This document shows, one piece after another, positions 53,034 to 62,542 of a stretch of 64,000 bases of DNA (the stretch's first letter is position 1; every line of letters begins with the position of its first letter). Below the pieces are notes generated by a model, which worked only from the letters and a program-made list of their open reading frames with translations, ran no database searches and was not told the DNA's origin. A program made the position numbers and the translations under genes. This stretch comes from BOG-932 sp965276835 (lineage in GTDB: Bacteria; Pseudomonadota; Alphaproteobacteria; BOG-932; Roseiterribacteraceae): the NCBI GenBank assembly GCA_965276835.1, contig OZ255631.1:4464001-4528000 (forward strand). Direction: 5' to 3'.

Positions 53034-54203
53034 ATGGCAAAGCGTACCGTTCCCAAGGCGGAGACCATCGATCTCCCAAAATTACGCCGACATATCGCGA
53101 TCCTGGCGGATATCGGCCGGCTTTCCGCCACCGCCGATTCGGACATGTTCCTCGACCAAGTGGTGGTGCAGGTCGCCCGTGCGGTCGAGATCGACCATGT
53201 GAAGATCCTGCTCTATCGCAAAACCACGGCGGATTTCATCATTGCCGCCGGTTATGGCTGGCACGAAGGCGTCGTTCGCGCCGCCACGATGCCTGCCGAT
53301 TTGCGTTCACCGGCCGGACGCGCGTACCAGACCGGGGAGCCGGTAACAGCAACCGATCTGCTGCACAGCGAGTTCGAGTGTCCGGCGATATTGCGCGCGC
53401 ACGATATCGTGTCCGCCGCCAATGTGCCGGTTTTTATCGATGGCGCCGTCGTCGGCGTATTGGAGGTGGACAGCTCGACGCATTGCGAGTTCACCCAGGA
53501 CACGACGGACTTCCTGATGGCGGTCGCCGGCATCGTGGGAACTGTCTTGCAGAAATTCTCAGCGTCGCTGGCCGAAGGCGAAGCACGCGGGGCCACGGCT
53601 ATATTGAAGGCGCAGCACCAGGATTTGCTTTTGCGCGAACTGCAGCATCGGGTGAAGAACAATTTCCAGCTCGTCCTTGCCTCCATCGCCATTCAAAAGC
53701 GGCGTTTCAGCGGTCAGGAGACGCGCCACGCCTTGTCCCACATTGAAAGCCGCATACAGGCCATCTCGCTCGCGCACGACCAGTTGACGCGCAGCCAGGA
53801 CCGGGTGGTGCGGCTATCCGGATATATCAGAGCGCTGTGCGCTTCGCTGGAACAGCAGGCCGACGGGATTGGCTTCGACCTTGCGCTCGACGAGATCGAG
53901 ATAGCGATCGACAGGGCGGTCCCGGTAGGCCTGATCCTGAACGAGCTGGCGACCAATAGCATCAAATATGCCTTCGCCGGTCAGCCCGGTGGCCGTATCA
54001 GCGTAGGCTTGATGGGCGGGTTGGCTTATGGCGAGGCGCGGCTCACGGTCGCCGACAATGGCGCCGGGATCAAGGCGGGCGCGGTCGCAGGCTCCGGCAC
54101 CGGCCTGATCGAGGCGCTCGCGCGCCAAATCGGCGCGACGGTCATGCGTGAAAATGCCGATCGCGGCGTCCGCTTCTCGCTGACCTTTCCAGTTATCGCC
54201 TGA
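53034..54203 (+). CDS. GAF-HisKA_2 (HWE-like) sensor histidine kinase
   Basis: The 389-residue cytoplasmic protein has a GAF sensor domain (about 20-175) and a HisKA_2/HATPase pair. H205 is in ELQHRVKNNFQLV, the HWE/HisKA_2 phospho-site. ILNELATNSIKYAF near 302 and VADNGAGIKAG near 340 form the ATP site. In Alphaproteobacteria such kinases often act in stress or light signalling. No cognate regulator overlaps; a single-domain receiver lies 289 bases away. Confidence 0.87.
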   Translation: MAKRTVPKAETIDLPKLRRHIAILADIGRLSATADSDMFLDQVVVQVARAVEIDHVKILLYRKTTADFIIAAGYGWHEGVVRAATMPADLRSPAGRAYQTGEPVTATDLLHSEFECPAILRAHDIVSAANVPVFIDGAVVGVLEVDSSTHCEFTQDTTDFLMAVAGIVGTVLQKFSASLAEGEARGATAILKAQHQDLLLRELQHRVKNNFQLVLASIAIQKRRFSGQETRHALSHIESRIQAISLAHDQLTRSQDRVVRLSGYIRALCASLEQQADGIGFDLALDEIEIAIDRAVPVGLILNELATNSIKYAFAGQPGGRISVGLMGGLAYGEARLTVADNGAGIKAGAVAGSGTGLIEALARQIGATVMRENADRGVRFSLTFPVIA

Positions 54204-54492
54204 AACCTCGATCGGCCGCGGCCGGTTGCCGATGGGCCAACCAAGCCGGTGAGGGACACGAATCGCCTGTCTGCCGGGCCGATAATCTTATGTTGGTACA
54301 TGTCGAAGCTGTCAAAAACCGTCTGTCGAAATGCGCATCAAGGACGCAGGTCTCGCGGGCGTCAGTTTAATACAGTGGAATCAGCTCAATACGGCAAAGC
54401 CGACTAGTTGCATAACTGCGATTGCCTACCTCTTTTTTGCAATGTCTGAGTGAAAAAGCGGAACGATCGGCTAATGAGGTGCTTAAAGCTTC
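54204..54492. other. Lower-GC gap before the response regulator
   Basis: This 289-base gap separates the HWE kinase from the receiver gene. It contains a TTTTTT run near 54433 without a clear stem. I see no gene, and the receiver's promoter must lie here. Confidence 0.4.
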
Positions 54493-54876
54493 ATGGCCCG
54501 GAAAATAAAGAACCACATCGTCGTAATCGTGATCGAAGATGAACTGCTTATCCGAATGGCAATAGTAGAGGCTCTTCTCGAAGACGGGTTTGAAGTACTT
54601 GAAGCTACCCACGCCCGAGAGGCAATTACCATGCTGGAGGCCAATGCGGCCCAGGTTCATGCACTGTTTACTGATGTGAATATGCCCGGCGATCTAGACG
54701 GCATGGGCCTTACCCGCCACGCTCACATCCATTGGCCCTGGCTTTCGCTTTTAGTGACATCCGGCCGATCATATCCTACGGCGGGCGCGCTTCCAGAAGG
54801 CACCAAGTTTATCTCCAAACCCTACCAGCCTACCAACGTTATCCTAAATATCCGAGAGATGTGCACGGCGGCCTAG
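54493..54876 (+). CDS. Single-domain response regulator (CheY-like receiver)
   Basis: The 127-residue protein is a stand-alone receiver domain. E15 and D16 bind metal, D61 in FTDVNMPG is the phosphorylation site, T89/S90 in LVTSGRS and K109 in ISKPYQ complete the switch. It has no output domain, so it acts by protein contact or as a phosphate relay. Base composition is lower in GC (27/60 at 54541-54600) than most neighbours. The nearby HWE kinase is a plausible partner. Confidence 0.9.
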   Translation: MARKIKNHIVVIVIEDELLIRMAIVEALLEDGFEVLEATHAREAITMLEANAAQVHALFTDVNMPGDLDGMGLTRHAHIHWPWLSLLVTSGRSYPTAGALPEGTKFISKPYQPTNVILNIREMCTAA

Positions 54877-55042
54877 CTGCGAGAAGCATCTATCTTAGGG
54901 GCGTTAAGCCACCCCAGTAGGTTAGCTATCAACTGCTCAAGCGTTTGACCGCTTGGTGAGAAGGTCGGCTATCGTGTCTCCGACCCCCGAAGGAGAGAGA
55001 CAGCAATCCACCCATGACGGTATTGCGGACCGAGTTTTCCGC

Positions 55043-55330
55043 CTAAACCCGGCTCAGCGTGATCGCATGTTCCGGGCAGGCCTGAACGCACAGGCCGCAG
55101 CCGTGGCAGGCGTCGATCGCAACGGCATAGGCCTGCTTGCCGCCATGGGCGATCAGCTTCAGCTTGCCGATCAGCGACAGCGCCCGCCGGTCTTCCTTCG
55201 GGACCGGCAGGATGGCCAGCACGTCATAAGGACAAATCGGCACGCACGGCCCCTTGGCCTCGCATTTCTCCCGGTTGATGACGGGCTTCATGACGCCCGC
55301 TTCGAATTTGCAGTTGGGATCGGTTTCCAT
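55043..55330 (-). CDS. Ferredoxin with two [4Fe-4S] motifs
   Basis: The 95-residue protein has two cysteine clusters. The first is C23-x5-C29-x3-C33-P, spaced more widely than in standard bacterial ferredoxins. The second is C75-x2-C78-x2-C81-x3-C85-P, the classical form. C7 is extra. It would carry electrons in the cytoplasm. It starts seven bases after the hybrid kinase stop on the same strand, so it is likely cotranscribed with it. ATG 55330 or the in-frame ATG 14 codons on could start it. Confidence 0.82.
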   Translation of the reverse strand: METDPNCKFEAGVMKPVINREKCEAKGPCVPICPYDVLAILPVPKEDRRALSLIGKLKLIAHGGKQAYAVAIDACHGCGLCVQACPEHAITLSRV

Positions 55331-55337
55331 GAAGCCT

Positions 55338-57428
55338 CTAAGGTTCGGTGCGCAGCAGCTGGCCGATACGCTGCGCCAGGACATCGGGTAGATAGGGTTT
55401 AGGCAGGATTTCGACGCCCGCCGGCATGATATAGTCATCGCCCAGGGCGGCGGCCGCGTAACCGGTGGTCAGCAAGACCTTGAGGTCGGGCCGCATCGCA
55501 CGGGCCGTCGCCGCCAGCTGTACGCCGTTCATGGCTCCGGGCATGACCACATCGGAAAACAGCAGGGCGATGTCCGAGGCACCGTTCAGCCGCTCCAGCG
55601 CCTCCTCCGCGTTGGTCGCGGTGACGGTGACGTAGCCGAACTCGTGCAGGGTCTCGATCACGATTTCGAGGACGGCGGCGTCGTCTTCGACGACCAGAAT
55701 GCGTTCGTTGCCGGCCTGCCGTCCGGGGGCAGCGGCTTCCGCCGTTGTGCGCTCAGTCTCCGCGCCCTCGGTGCGTGGCAGGAACAGCTTGATCGTCGCA
55801 CCCGCGCCGGGGGACGACACGATGGTCACGAAACCCTGCGAGCTTTTGGCAAAGCCATAGACCTGCGACAGGCCCAGGCCCGATCCCTTGCCGGCGGGCT
55901 TGGTCGTGAAGAACGGTTCGAAGACACGCAAGATTGTCTCCGAATCCATGCCGATGCCGGTATCGCAAACCGCGATCTCGACAAAGTCTCCCGGAATCGC
56001 CTCAGGTGTCGTGTTACGACAACCCGGCTCGATATTCACATCACGGCTTTTGATCGTGATCTGCCCGGCGCCGCCCATCGCATCGCGTGCATTGACGGCA
56101 AGGTTGAGAATCGCCGCCTCGAACTGCGCAGGGTCGACCGTTACCAGGCTGATCGGTTCGCCGAGCTCGAGCACGATCTCGACAGTCCCGCCGAGCGCTC
56201 TGCGGATCAGCGGTTCGAAATCGCGGATCAGACGATTGGGATTGCAGATCGCCGGATCGACCATCTGCCGGCGGGAGAAGGCCAGAAGCTGCTTCGTCAA
56301 CTGCTCGCCCTTCGCGGCGGCTTCGGCGGCAAAGGCGGTCAGCCGCGCGGCGCGTTCGTCCATGCCGGTTTGCAGGCGCAGCAAATCCAGCGACCCGATG
56401 ATGACGGTCAGCAGATTGTTGAAATCATGCGCCACGCCGCCGGTGATCTGGCCGATGGCCTCCATCTTCTGCGCCTGGCGCAGCGCCGCCTCGGATTTCG
56501 ACAGGGCGTCCGCCTGGCTGCGCATGTCGCCCATCGCAGCCATCAGCCGGGCATACAGCGTGGCGGTTTCCAGCAGCATGGCGGCAAGCACCAGACCGGC
56601 GGCCAGCAACCCATAGATCCGCCCGGCATACCAGCCCATCTCCTGCTCGTGCCGGCCGAAAAGGCCGCCCAGCGAAATGTCCAGCACCCAAGCGAACAGC
56701 ACGACGCACAGCCACAGGTCGAGCACGCGGCGTGCGCGGGTCTTCACATAGAGAACGGCGAGGCAGATCACGGTGACGGCCCAGGCGGTGCCCGCGGCGA
56801 TCAGGTTGCCCTGGATCGGGTCTGCCTGAAACGGCGGCGCCAGGATCGCCACGGTCAGACAGGCGGTGACGATGGCGGCGGCGATCAACATAGAATAACC
56901 GACCATCGCCGGGACCCGTTTCGGATCGACGATCGTGTCGCGCCCCGCGCGCGACACGATCGCGTAGAGCATGACGAAGATCGGGAACAGGCAATGCCAC
57001 AGCACGAACAGCCAGGTTGCGGTTTCGCTGTTCGCCAGGCGCGGCAGATTTATCTGCAGGATTTCCGCCGAGGCGAGCAGATGCGTCACCGCCAGCAGTC
57101 CGGCGATGGTGTAGCCACAGGACAGAACCAGCAGAGACTGGGCGCGGAGCTGGACGAATTGCCCGATCAACAGTGTGGCCGTGATGACGTCGACCAGCGC
57201 CAGCCCGGTATCGTCGGACTGCACGAACGCGACCATGCGCGGCCAAGCCTCTGCCGCGAACGGCACCGCGACGGCGAAGCCGATTGCGGAGACCCACAGG
57301 ATCAGGATCGCGACATAGCGGTCCGCGGGACGCGTCGGCGCGGTCGAGATCAACAGAGGGGCGGTCGGCGTCAGGTCCATGAGGTTCTTTTGCCGTCGAA
57401 ACGGGCTGCGCTTCACGACCTGCATCAT
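55338..57428 (-). CDS. MASE4 hybrid histidine kinase with receiver domain
   Basis: The 696-residue protein has an N-terminal MASE4 membrane sensor with about eight segments (residues 38-290). A HisKA-type region follows with H334 in GGVAHDFNNLLTVI, then the ATPase with NLAVNARDAM, DTGIGMD and GSGLGLSQVYGF. A C-terminal receiver begins ILVVEDDAAVLEI near residue 575, with the phospho-Asp in LLFSDVVMPG. The layout is a hybrid kinase that relays to a phosphotransfer protein elsewhere. The ferredoxin gene follows directly. Confidence 0.88.
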   Translation of the reverse strand: MMQVVKRSPFRRQKNLMDLTPTAPLLISTAPTRPADRYVAILILWVSAIGFAVAVPFAAEAWPRMVAFVQSDDTGLALVDVITATLLIGQFVQLRAQSLLVLSCGYTIAGLLAVTHLLASAEILQINLPRLANSETATWLFVLWHCLFPIFVMLYAIVSRAGRDTIVDPKRVPAMVGYSMLIAAAIVTACLTVAILAPPFQADPIQGNLIAAGTAWAVTVICLAVLYVKTRARRVLDLWLCVVLFAWVLDISLGGLFGRHEQEMGWYAGRIYGLLAAGLVLAAMLLETATLYARLMAAMGDMRSQADALSKSEAALRQAQKMEAIGQITGGVAHDFNNLLTVIIGSLDLLRLQTGMDERAARLTAFAAEAAAKGEQLTKQLLAFSRRQMVDPAICNPNRLIRDFEPLIRRALGGTVEIVLELGEPISLVTVDPAQFEAAILNLAVNARDAMGGAGQITIKSRDVNIEPGCRNTTPEAIPGDFVEIAVCDTGIGMDSETILRVFEPFFTTKPAGKGSGLGLSQVYGFAKSSQGFVTIVSSPGAGATIKLFLPRTEGAETERTTAEAAAPGRQAGNERILVVEDDAAVLEIVIETLHEFGYVTVTATNAEEALERLNGASDIALLFSDVVMPGAMNGVQLAATARAMRPDLKVLLTTGYAAAALGDDYIMPAGVEILPKPYLPDVLAQRIGQLLRTEP

Positions 57429-57591
57429 GTCCGATTCAGCGCGCCGTGCAACCGGTTACGCGATCTTGCATATCAGCTGACAATGGCACGTCTGGACGTG
57501 ACTGCTTGCTTAATTCTATAAGCACCGCACATCTAGTTTCACAGCGCGCCGGAAGCTCCCAATACCGGTGCCCAGCCGAACGGACCCGCGC

Positions 57592-58005
57592 ATGGCCGAA
57601 GCCACGCCCACTCGCCGCCCCAGACCCATTTCGCCCTTCCTGTTTCCGCCGACCGGTACATATCGCTGGCAGATCACGTCAACCTTGTCGATTTTGCACC
57701 GCGTGTCGGGGATCGCGCTGGGATTCGGCGCGCTGCTGCTGACCTGGTGGCTGCTGGCGCTGCTGGGCGAGCCGTCGGATTTCGACAACGTCCAGGAATT
57801 CCTGGGTTCGCTCTTCGGCCGCCTGCTGCTGCTCGGCTGGACCTGGTCGCTGTTTTTCCACCTGTCGAACGGCATCCGCCACCTGGTCTGGGATTCAGGC
57901 CATGGGCTTGAACTGCCCACCGTCTATCGCAGCGGCTGGACCGTCGTCATCCTGTCCATCCTGTTGACCGCGGCCACCTGGGTCGCCGGTTACTGGCTCG
58001 TCTGA
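57592..58005 (+). CDS. sdhC: Succinate dehydrogenase cytochrome b556 subunit
   Basis: The 137-residue membrane subunit anchors succinate dehydrogenase and binds haem and quinone. STLSILHRVSGIALG is the SdhC signature with the quinone-site Ser and Arg, and HLSNGIRHLVWDSG carries the haem-ligand His. It has three membrane segments. ATG 57592 is chosen over a GTG 24 bases earlier. It starts the sdhCDAB operon. Confidence 0.95.
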   Translation: MAEATPTRRPRPISPFLFPPTGTYRWQITSTLSILHRVSGIALGFGALLLTWWLLALLGEPSDFDNVQEFLGSLFGRLLLLGWTWSLFFHLSNGIRHLVWDSGHGLELPTVYRSGWTVVILSILLTAATWVAGYWLV

Positions 58006-58018
58006 GGACCGTATAACA

Positions 58019-58420
58019 ATGGCATCGCATCATCCGCAGAAACGGCTGGTCGGGCCGCTGGCCCGCGCCCGCGGGCTGGGCTCGGCCAAGCATGGCCTTC
58101 AGCATTGGTGGGCGCAGCGCGTCAGCGCCATCGCGCTGGTTCCGCTCACCCTCTGGTTCGTTTATTCCGCCGTCCATCTGACCGGCGCCGACCAGGCCCG
58201 GGTTCATGGCTGGCTGTCGCGGCCGGCGTCGGCGATCCTGATGTCGTTGTTCATCGTCACCACGTTTTATCACCTGGCGCTGGGCGTTCAGGTGGTGATC
58301 GAAGATTATATTCACCGCGAAGGCGTCAAGGTCACGACCCTGCTGCTGGTCAAGGGGCTGATCGTGCTGACCGCGGCCGCCGCCTTGTTCACTGTTCTGC
58401 GCGTCGCGGTCGGGAGCTGA
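58019..58420 (+). CDS. sdhD: Succinate dehydrogenase membrane anchor subunit
   Basis: The 133-residue protein is the second membrane anchor. WAQRVSAIALVPLTLWF near residue 31 and YHLALGVQVVIEDYIH near 84 match alphaproteobacterial SdhD; the His in YHLALG may ligate haem. Three membrane segments are seen. It is 13 bases after sdhC and five bases before sdhA. Confidence 0.93.
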   Translation: MASHHPQKRLVGPLARARGLGSAKHGLQHWWAQRVSAIALVPLTLWFVYSAVHLTGADQARVHGWLSRPASAILMSLFIVTTFYHLALGVQVVIEDYIHREGVKVTTLLLVKGLIVLTAAAALFTVLRVAVGS

Positions 58421-58424
58421 CCTG

Positions 58425-60215
58425 ATGACTGCCTATCCGATTATCGAACACGAATACGACGTCGTCATCGTCGGCGCCGGCGGCGCGGGTCTGCGCGCCG
58501 CGGTCGGCATGGTCGAGGCGGGGTTGAAGACCGCCGTCATCACCAAGGTCTTCCCGACCCGCAGCCACACCGTCGCCGCGCAAGGCGGCGTCTCCGCCTC
58601 GCTGGGCAATATGGGCGAGGACGACTGGCGCTGGCACATGTACGACACCGTCAAGGGGTCGGACTGGCTGGGCGACCAGGACGCAATCGAATACATGGTG
58701 CGCGAGGCGGTGCCCGCGATCATCGAGCTTGAGCATTACGGCCTGCCTTTCTCGCGCACCGAGGACGGCAAGATCTATCAGCGCGCGTTTGGCGGCATGA
58801 CCACCCGCTTCGGCGAGGGTCAGGCCCAGCGCACTTGCGCCGCGGCCGACCGCACCGGCCACGCCATGCTGCATACGCTGTATCAGCAGGCATTGAAGCA
58901 TCACGCCGAATTCTTCGTCGAATATATCGCGCTCGACCTCTTGATGGACCCCGATGACGGGGCCTGCCGCGGCGTGATGGCCTGGAACCTTGACGACGGG
59001 ACGATCCACCGTTTCCGCGGGCACCAGACGATCCTGGCGACCGGCGGTTATGGCCGCGCCTATTTCTCCTGCACCTCGGCCCACACCTGCACCGGCGACG
59101 GCAACGCCATGGTGCTGCGCGCCGGCCTGCCGCTGCAGGACATGGAATTCGTGCAGTTCCACCCGACCGGCATTTACGGCTCGGGCTGCCTGATCACCGA
59201 GGGCGTGCGCGGCGAGGGCGGGTACCTGACCAATTCCGAGGGCGAGCGCTTCATGGAGCGCTATGCGCCGTCGGCAAAGGATCTGGCCAGCCGCGACGTC
59301 GTCAGCCGCTCGATGACCATCGAAATCCGCGAGGGACGTGGCGTGGGTCAGCACAAGGACCATATCCACCTGCATCTCGAGCATCTGGACGCGGCGATCA
59401 TCCATCAGCGCCTGCCCGGCATCGCCGAATCCGCCAAGATTTTCGCCAATGTCGACGTGACGCGTGAGCCGATCCCGGTTTTGCCGACCGTCCACTACAA
59501 TATGGGCGGCATCCCGACGAACTATCTGACCGAGGTTCTGCGCCCGACGGCTGAGAACACCGACAATGTGGTACCCGGGCTGCAGGCGATCGGCGAGGCG
59601 GCCTGCGTGTCCGTCCACGGCGCCAACCGCCTTGGCTCCAACTCGCTGCTCGACCTTGTGGTGTTCGGCCGCGCCGCCGCTCACCGCGCGGCGGATATCG
59701 TCAAGAAGGGCGGGGCGCATAAGCCGCTGCCATCGTCCGAGACCGACAAGGCGCTGACCCGCTTCGACCGCTTCCGCAACGCCAGCGGCAACACTCGTGT
59801 CGCCCATCTGCGCCTTGAGATGCAGCGCGTGATGCAGAACAATTGCGCCGTGTTCCGCACCGGCGAGGTGCTGCAGGAAGGCTATGACAAGATGCAGGAT
59901 ATCTGGGCCAAGCGCCCGGATCTCGGCGTCAGCGACCGCTCGCTGGTCTGGAACTCGGACCTGGTCGAGGCGATGGAGCTGGACAATCTGATGGCCCAGG
60001 CCGTCGCCACGCTGGCGCCGGCTGTCGCCCGTCACGAAAGCCGCGGCGCCCATGCCCGCGAGGACTTCCCGGATCGCGACGACGCCAACTGGATGAAGCA
60101 CTCCACCGTCTGGGTCGACGACAACGGCAAGCCAACACTCGGCGACCGCCCGGTTCATCTCAATACGATGAGCAAGGACGTCGAGACCTTCCCGCCCCAA
60201 AAGCGCGTTTACTAA
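58425..60215 (+). CDS. sdhA: Succinate dehydrogenase flavoprotein subunit
   Basis: The 596-residue subunit oxidises succinate to fumarate. VVIVGAGGAGLRAA binds FAD, and the His in RSHTVAAQGG near residue 47 is the covalent FAD site. HYNMGGIPTNY near residue 355 and VSVHGANRLGSNSLLDLVVFGRAAA near 393 are conserved catalytic and FAD segments. It follows sdhD directly and precedes sdhB by 13 bases. Confidence 0.97.
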   Translation: MTAYPIIEHEYDVVIVGAGGAGLRAAVGMVEAGLKTAVITKVFPTRSHTVAAQGGVSASLGNMGEDDWRWHMYDTVKGSDWLGDQDAIEYMVREAVPAIIELEHYGLPFSRTEDGKIYQRAFGGMTTRFGEGQAQRTCAAADRTGHAMLHTLYQQALKHHAEFFVEYIALDLLMDPDDGACRGVMAWNLDDGTIHRFRGHQTILATGGYGRAYFSCTSAHTCTGDGNAMVLRAGLPLQDMEFVQFHPTGIYGSGCLITEGVRGEGGYLTNSEGERFMERYAPSAKDLASRDVVSRSMTIEIREGRGVGQHKDHIHLHLEHLDAAIIHQRLPGIAESAKIFANVDVTREPIPVLPTVHYNMGGIPTNYLTEVLRPTAENTDNVVPGLQAIGEAACVSVHGANRLGSNSLLDLVVFGRAAAHRAADIVKKGGAHKPLPSSETDKALTRFDRFRNASGNTRVAHLRLEMQRVMQNNCAVFRTGEVLQEGYDKMQDIWAKRPDLGVSDRSLVWNSDLVEAMELDNLMAQAVATLAPAVARHESRGAHAREDFPDRDDANWMKHSTVWVDDNGKPTLGDRPVHLNTMSKDVETFPPQKRVY

Positions 60216-60228
60216 GGGTCAACGAACC

Positions 60229-61005
60229 ATGGCCGAATTCACCCTGCCCGCCAATTCGAAGATCAAGCCGGGCAAGAAGCACCCCGCGCCTACATCCGCG
60301 AAGAAGCTGAAGACGTTCAAGATCTATCGCTGGACGCCGGACGACGATGCCAACCCCACGGTCGACGAATATCCGATCGATCTGGCCGCTTGCGGCCCGA
60401 TGGTGCTGGACGCCCTGATCCACATCAAGAACGACATCGACAGCTCGCTGACCTTCCGCCGGTCGTGCCGCGAGGGCATCTGCGGGTCGTGCGCGATGAA
60501 TATCGACGGCACCAACACGCTGGCCTGCACCAAGCCGATCGAGGATGTGAAGGGCGACGTGAAGATCTATCCGCTGCCGCATATGCCGGTGGTGAAGGAC
60601 CTGGTGCCCGACCTCAACCATGTTTACGCGCAATATGCGTCGATCGAACCCTGGATGCAGACCGAGAGCGCCCCGCCGTCGCGCGAGCGGCTGCAGACCC
60701 CGGCTGAGCGGGAAAAGCTGGACGGCCTCTATGAGTGCATCCTGTGTTTCTGCTGCACCACCAGCTGCCCGTCTTATTGGTGGAACGGCGAGCGTTACCT
60801 GGGCCCGGCCATCCTGCTGCAGGCCTATCGCTGGATCGCCGACAGCCGGGACGAGGGGACAGGCGAGCGGCTGGACGCGCTGGAGGATCCCTTCCGGCTG
60901 TATCGCTGCCATACGATCATGAACTGCACCAAGACCTGCCCGAAGGGGTTGAACCCCGCCAAGGCGATCGCAGAGATCAAGAAGCTGATGGTGGAGCGGG
61001 TCTAA
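60229..61005 (+). CDS. sdhB: Succinate dehydrogenase iron-sulfur subunit
   Basis: The 258-residue subunit carries three clusters: CREGICGSCAMNIDG ... C for [2Fe-2S], CILCFCCTTSCPSYW for [4Fe-4S], and CHTIMNCTKTCPKGLNP for [3Fe-4S]. It passes electrons from SdhA to quinone at SdhCD. It is the last sdh gene, 91 bases before homospermidine synthase. Confidence 0.97.
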   Translation: MAEFTLPANSKIKPGKKHPAPTSAKKLKTFKIYRWTPDDDANPTVDEYPIDLAACGPMVLDALIHIKNDIDSSLTFRRSCREGICGSCAMNIDGTNTLACTKPIEDVKGDVKIYPLPHMPVVKDLVPDLNHVYAQYASIEPWMQTESAPPSRERLQTPAEREKLDGLYECILCFCCTTSCPSYWWNGERYLGPAILLQAYRWIADSRDEGTGERLDALEDPFRLYRCHTIMNCTKTCPKGLNPAKAIAEIKKLMVERV

Positions 61006-61096
61006 CTCGCACCGATCGTCTCCGTCCCGACTTTTCACGGTTTGTCGGCGCCGGCGGCGTCGAATTATTAACGTTGGATATGGTCGGAGGCCCTGA

Positions 61097-62515
61097 TTGG
61101 TCGATAGCAAGATACACGCGCAGCACGATGGCCGGCTGGTCATCATCGGGTTCGGCACCATCGGCCAGGGCGTCCTGCCGCTGATCCTGCGCCATATCGA
61201 CATCAAGCCGTCGCGCATCACCATCGTCACCGCCGAGGATTGGGGCGGCGAGGAAGCGGCCGATTACGGCATCCGCTTTGTGGTCGAGCCGCTGACCGTC
61301 GACAATTACCGCCGCATCCTCGAGCCGATCATCCGCGAGGGCGATTTCATCCTCAACCTGTCGGTCGAGGTTTCGTCGCTGGCGCTGATCGAACTGGCGC
61401 AGGAACGCGGCGCGCTTTATCTCGATACCTGCATCGAGCCCTGGCCGGGCGGCTATACCGACCCGACCAAGCCGCAGGCCGAACGCACCAACTATTCCCT
61501 GCGCGAGCAGGCGATGGCCCTGAAGGCCAAACATCCCGGCGGGCCGACCGCGATCCTGACACATGGCGCCAACCCCGGCATGGTGTCGCATTTCGTCAAG
61601 CAGGCCCTGCTCGACATCGCCGGCGATACCGGCATCGAAACCGACGTACCGGCGGACCGGATGGGCTGGGCCAAGCTGGCGCAGACGCTAGGCGTCAAGG
61701 TGATCCATATCGCCGAGCGCGACACGCAGAAATCCAGCCAGCGCAAGCGGGCGGGGGAGTTCGTCAACACGTGGTCGATCGACGGCTTCGTCGGCGAAGG
61801 CTGCCAGCCGGCGGAACTGGGCTGGGGCAGTCACGAGAAGACCCTGCCCGCCGACGGCAACGGTTTCTCGACCGGATCGCGCGCCGCGATCTATCTCAGC
61901 CGCCCCGGCGCCTCGACCCGCGTGCGCACCTGGACGCCCAAGTCCGGCCCGTTCCACGCCTTCCTGATTACGCACAGCGAGGCGATCTCCATCGCCGCGC
62001 ATCTGACGGTGGGCGAGGGCGACACGCCGGAATATCGCCCGACCGTTCATTATTCCTATCATCCGTGCGACGACGCGGTGTTGTCGGTGCACGAGCTGGC
62101 GGGCCGCAACTGGAAGCAGCAGCCGGAGCAGCGCTTGCTGATGGAAGACATCGTCGAGGGGATCGACGAGCTGGGCGTGCTGCTGATGGGGCATGCGCGC
62201 GGGGCCTATTGGTTCGGCTCGCAGCTGTCGATCGGCGAGGCGCGCCGCCATGTGCCGCACAACAACGCGACCAGCCTGCAGGTGACGTCGGCGGTGCTGG
62301 CCGGCATGGTCTGGGCGTTGCGCCATCCCAAGCAGGGCATCGTCGAGGCCGACGACATGGATTTCCGCGAGGTGCTGGAAATCCAGATGCCCTATCTGGG
62401 GCCCGTCGTCGGGGTCTATAGCGAGTGGACGCCGCTGAACGACCGCTCGCCGATGTTCGAGGAAAATGTCGACCGCGAAGACCCCTGGCAGTTCAAGAAT
62501 TTCCGCGTAACCTGA
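61097..62515 (+). CDS. hss: Homospermidine synthase
   Basis: The 472-residue enzyme makes sym-homospermidine from putrescine using NAD, a polyamine typical of Alphaproteobacteria. RLVIIGFGTIGQGVLPLI near residue 13 is the NAD site. DTCIEPWPGGY near 111, THGANPGMVSHFVKQAL near 155 and HNNATSLQVTSAVLAGM near 393 are characteristic. TTG 61097 is the start, with GGAGG eight bases upstream; no ATG fits. Confidence 0.94.
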   Translation: MVDSKIHAQHDGRLVIIGFGTIGQGVLPLILRHIDIKPSRITIVTAEDWGGEEAADYGIRFVVEPLTVDNYRRILEPIIREGDFILNLSVEVSSLALIELAQERGALYLDTCIEPWPGGYTDPTKPQAERTNYSLREQAMALKAKHPGGPTAILTHGANPGMVSHFVKQALLDIAGDTGIETDVPADRMGWAKLAQTLGVKVIHIAERDTQKSSQRKRAGEFVNTWSIDGFVGEGCQPAELGWGSHEKTLPADGNGFSTGSRAAIYLSRPGASTRVRTWTPKSGPFHAFLITHSEAISIAAHLTVGEGDTPEYRPTVHYSYHPCDDAVLSVHELAGRNWKQQPEQRLLMEDIVEGIDELGVLLMGHARGAYWFGSQLSIGEARRHVPHNNATSLQVTSAVLAGMVWALRHPKQGIVEADDMDFREVLEIQMPYLGPVVGVYSEWTPLNDRSPMFEENVDREDPWQFKNFRVT

Positions 62516-62542
62516 CCTTCGGATTACCGCAAGGATAAGGCC

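Noticed and set aside
54430..54440. TTTTTT run as a terminator of the HWE kinase
   Set aside because: No stable stem precedes it.
55644..57521. A 625-codon plus-strand open frame opposite the hybrid kinase
   Set aside because: It is the shadow of the minus-strand kinase: Arg/Gln/His-rich, no domain, no ribosome site.
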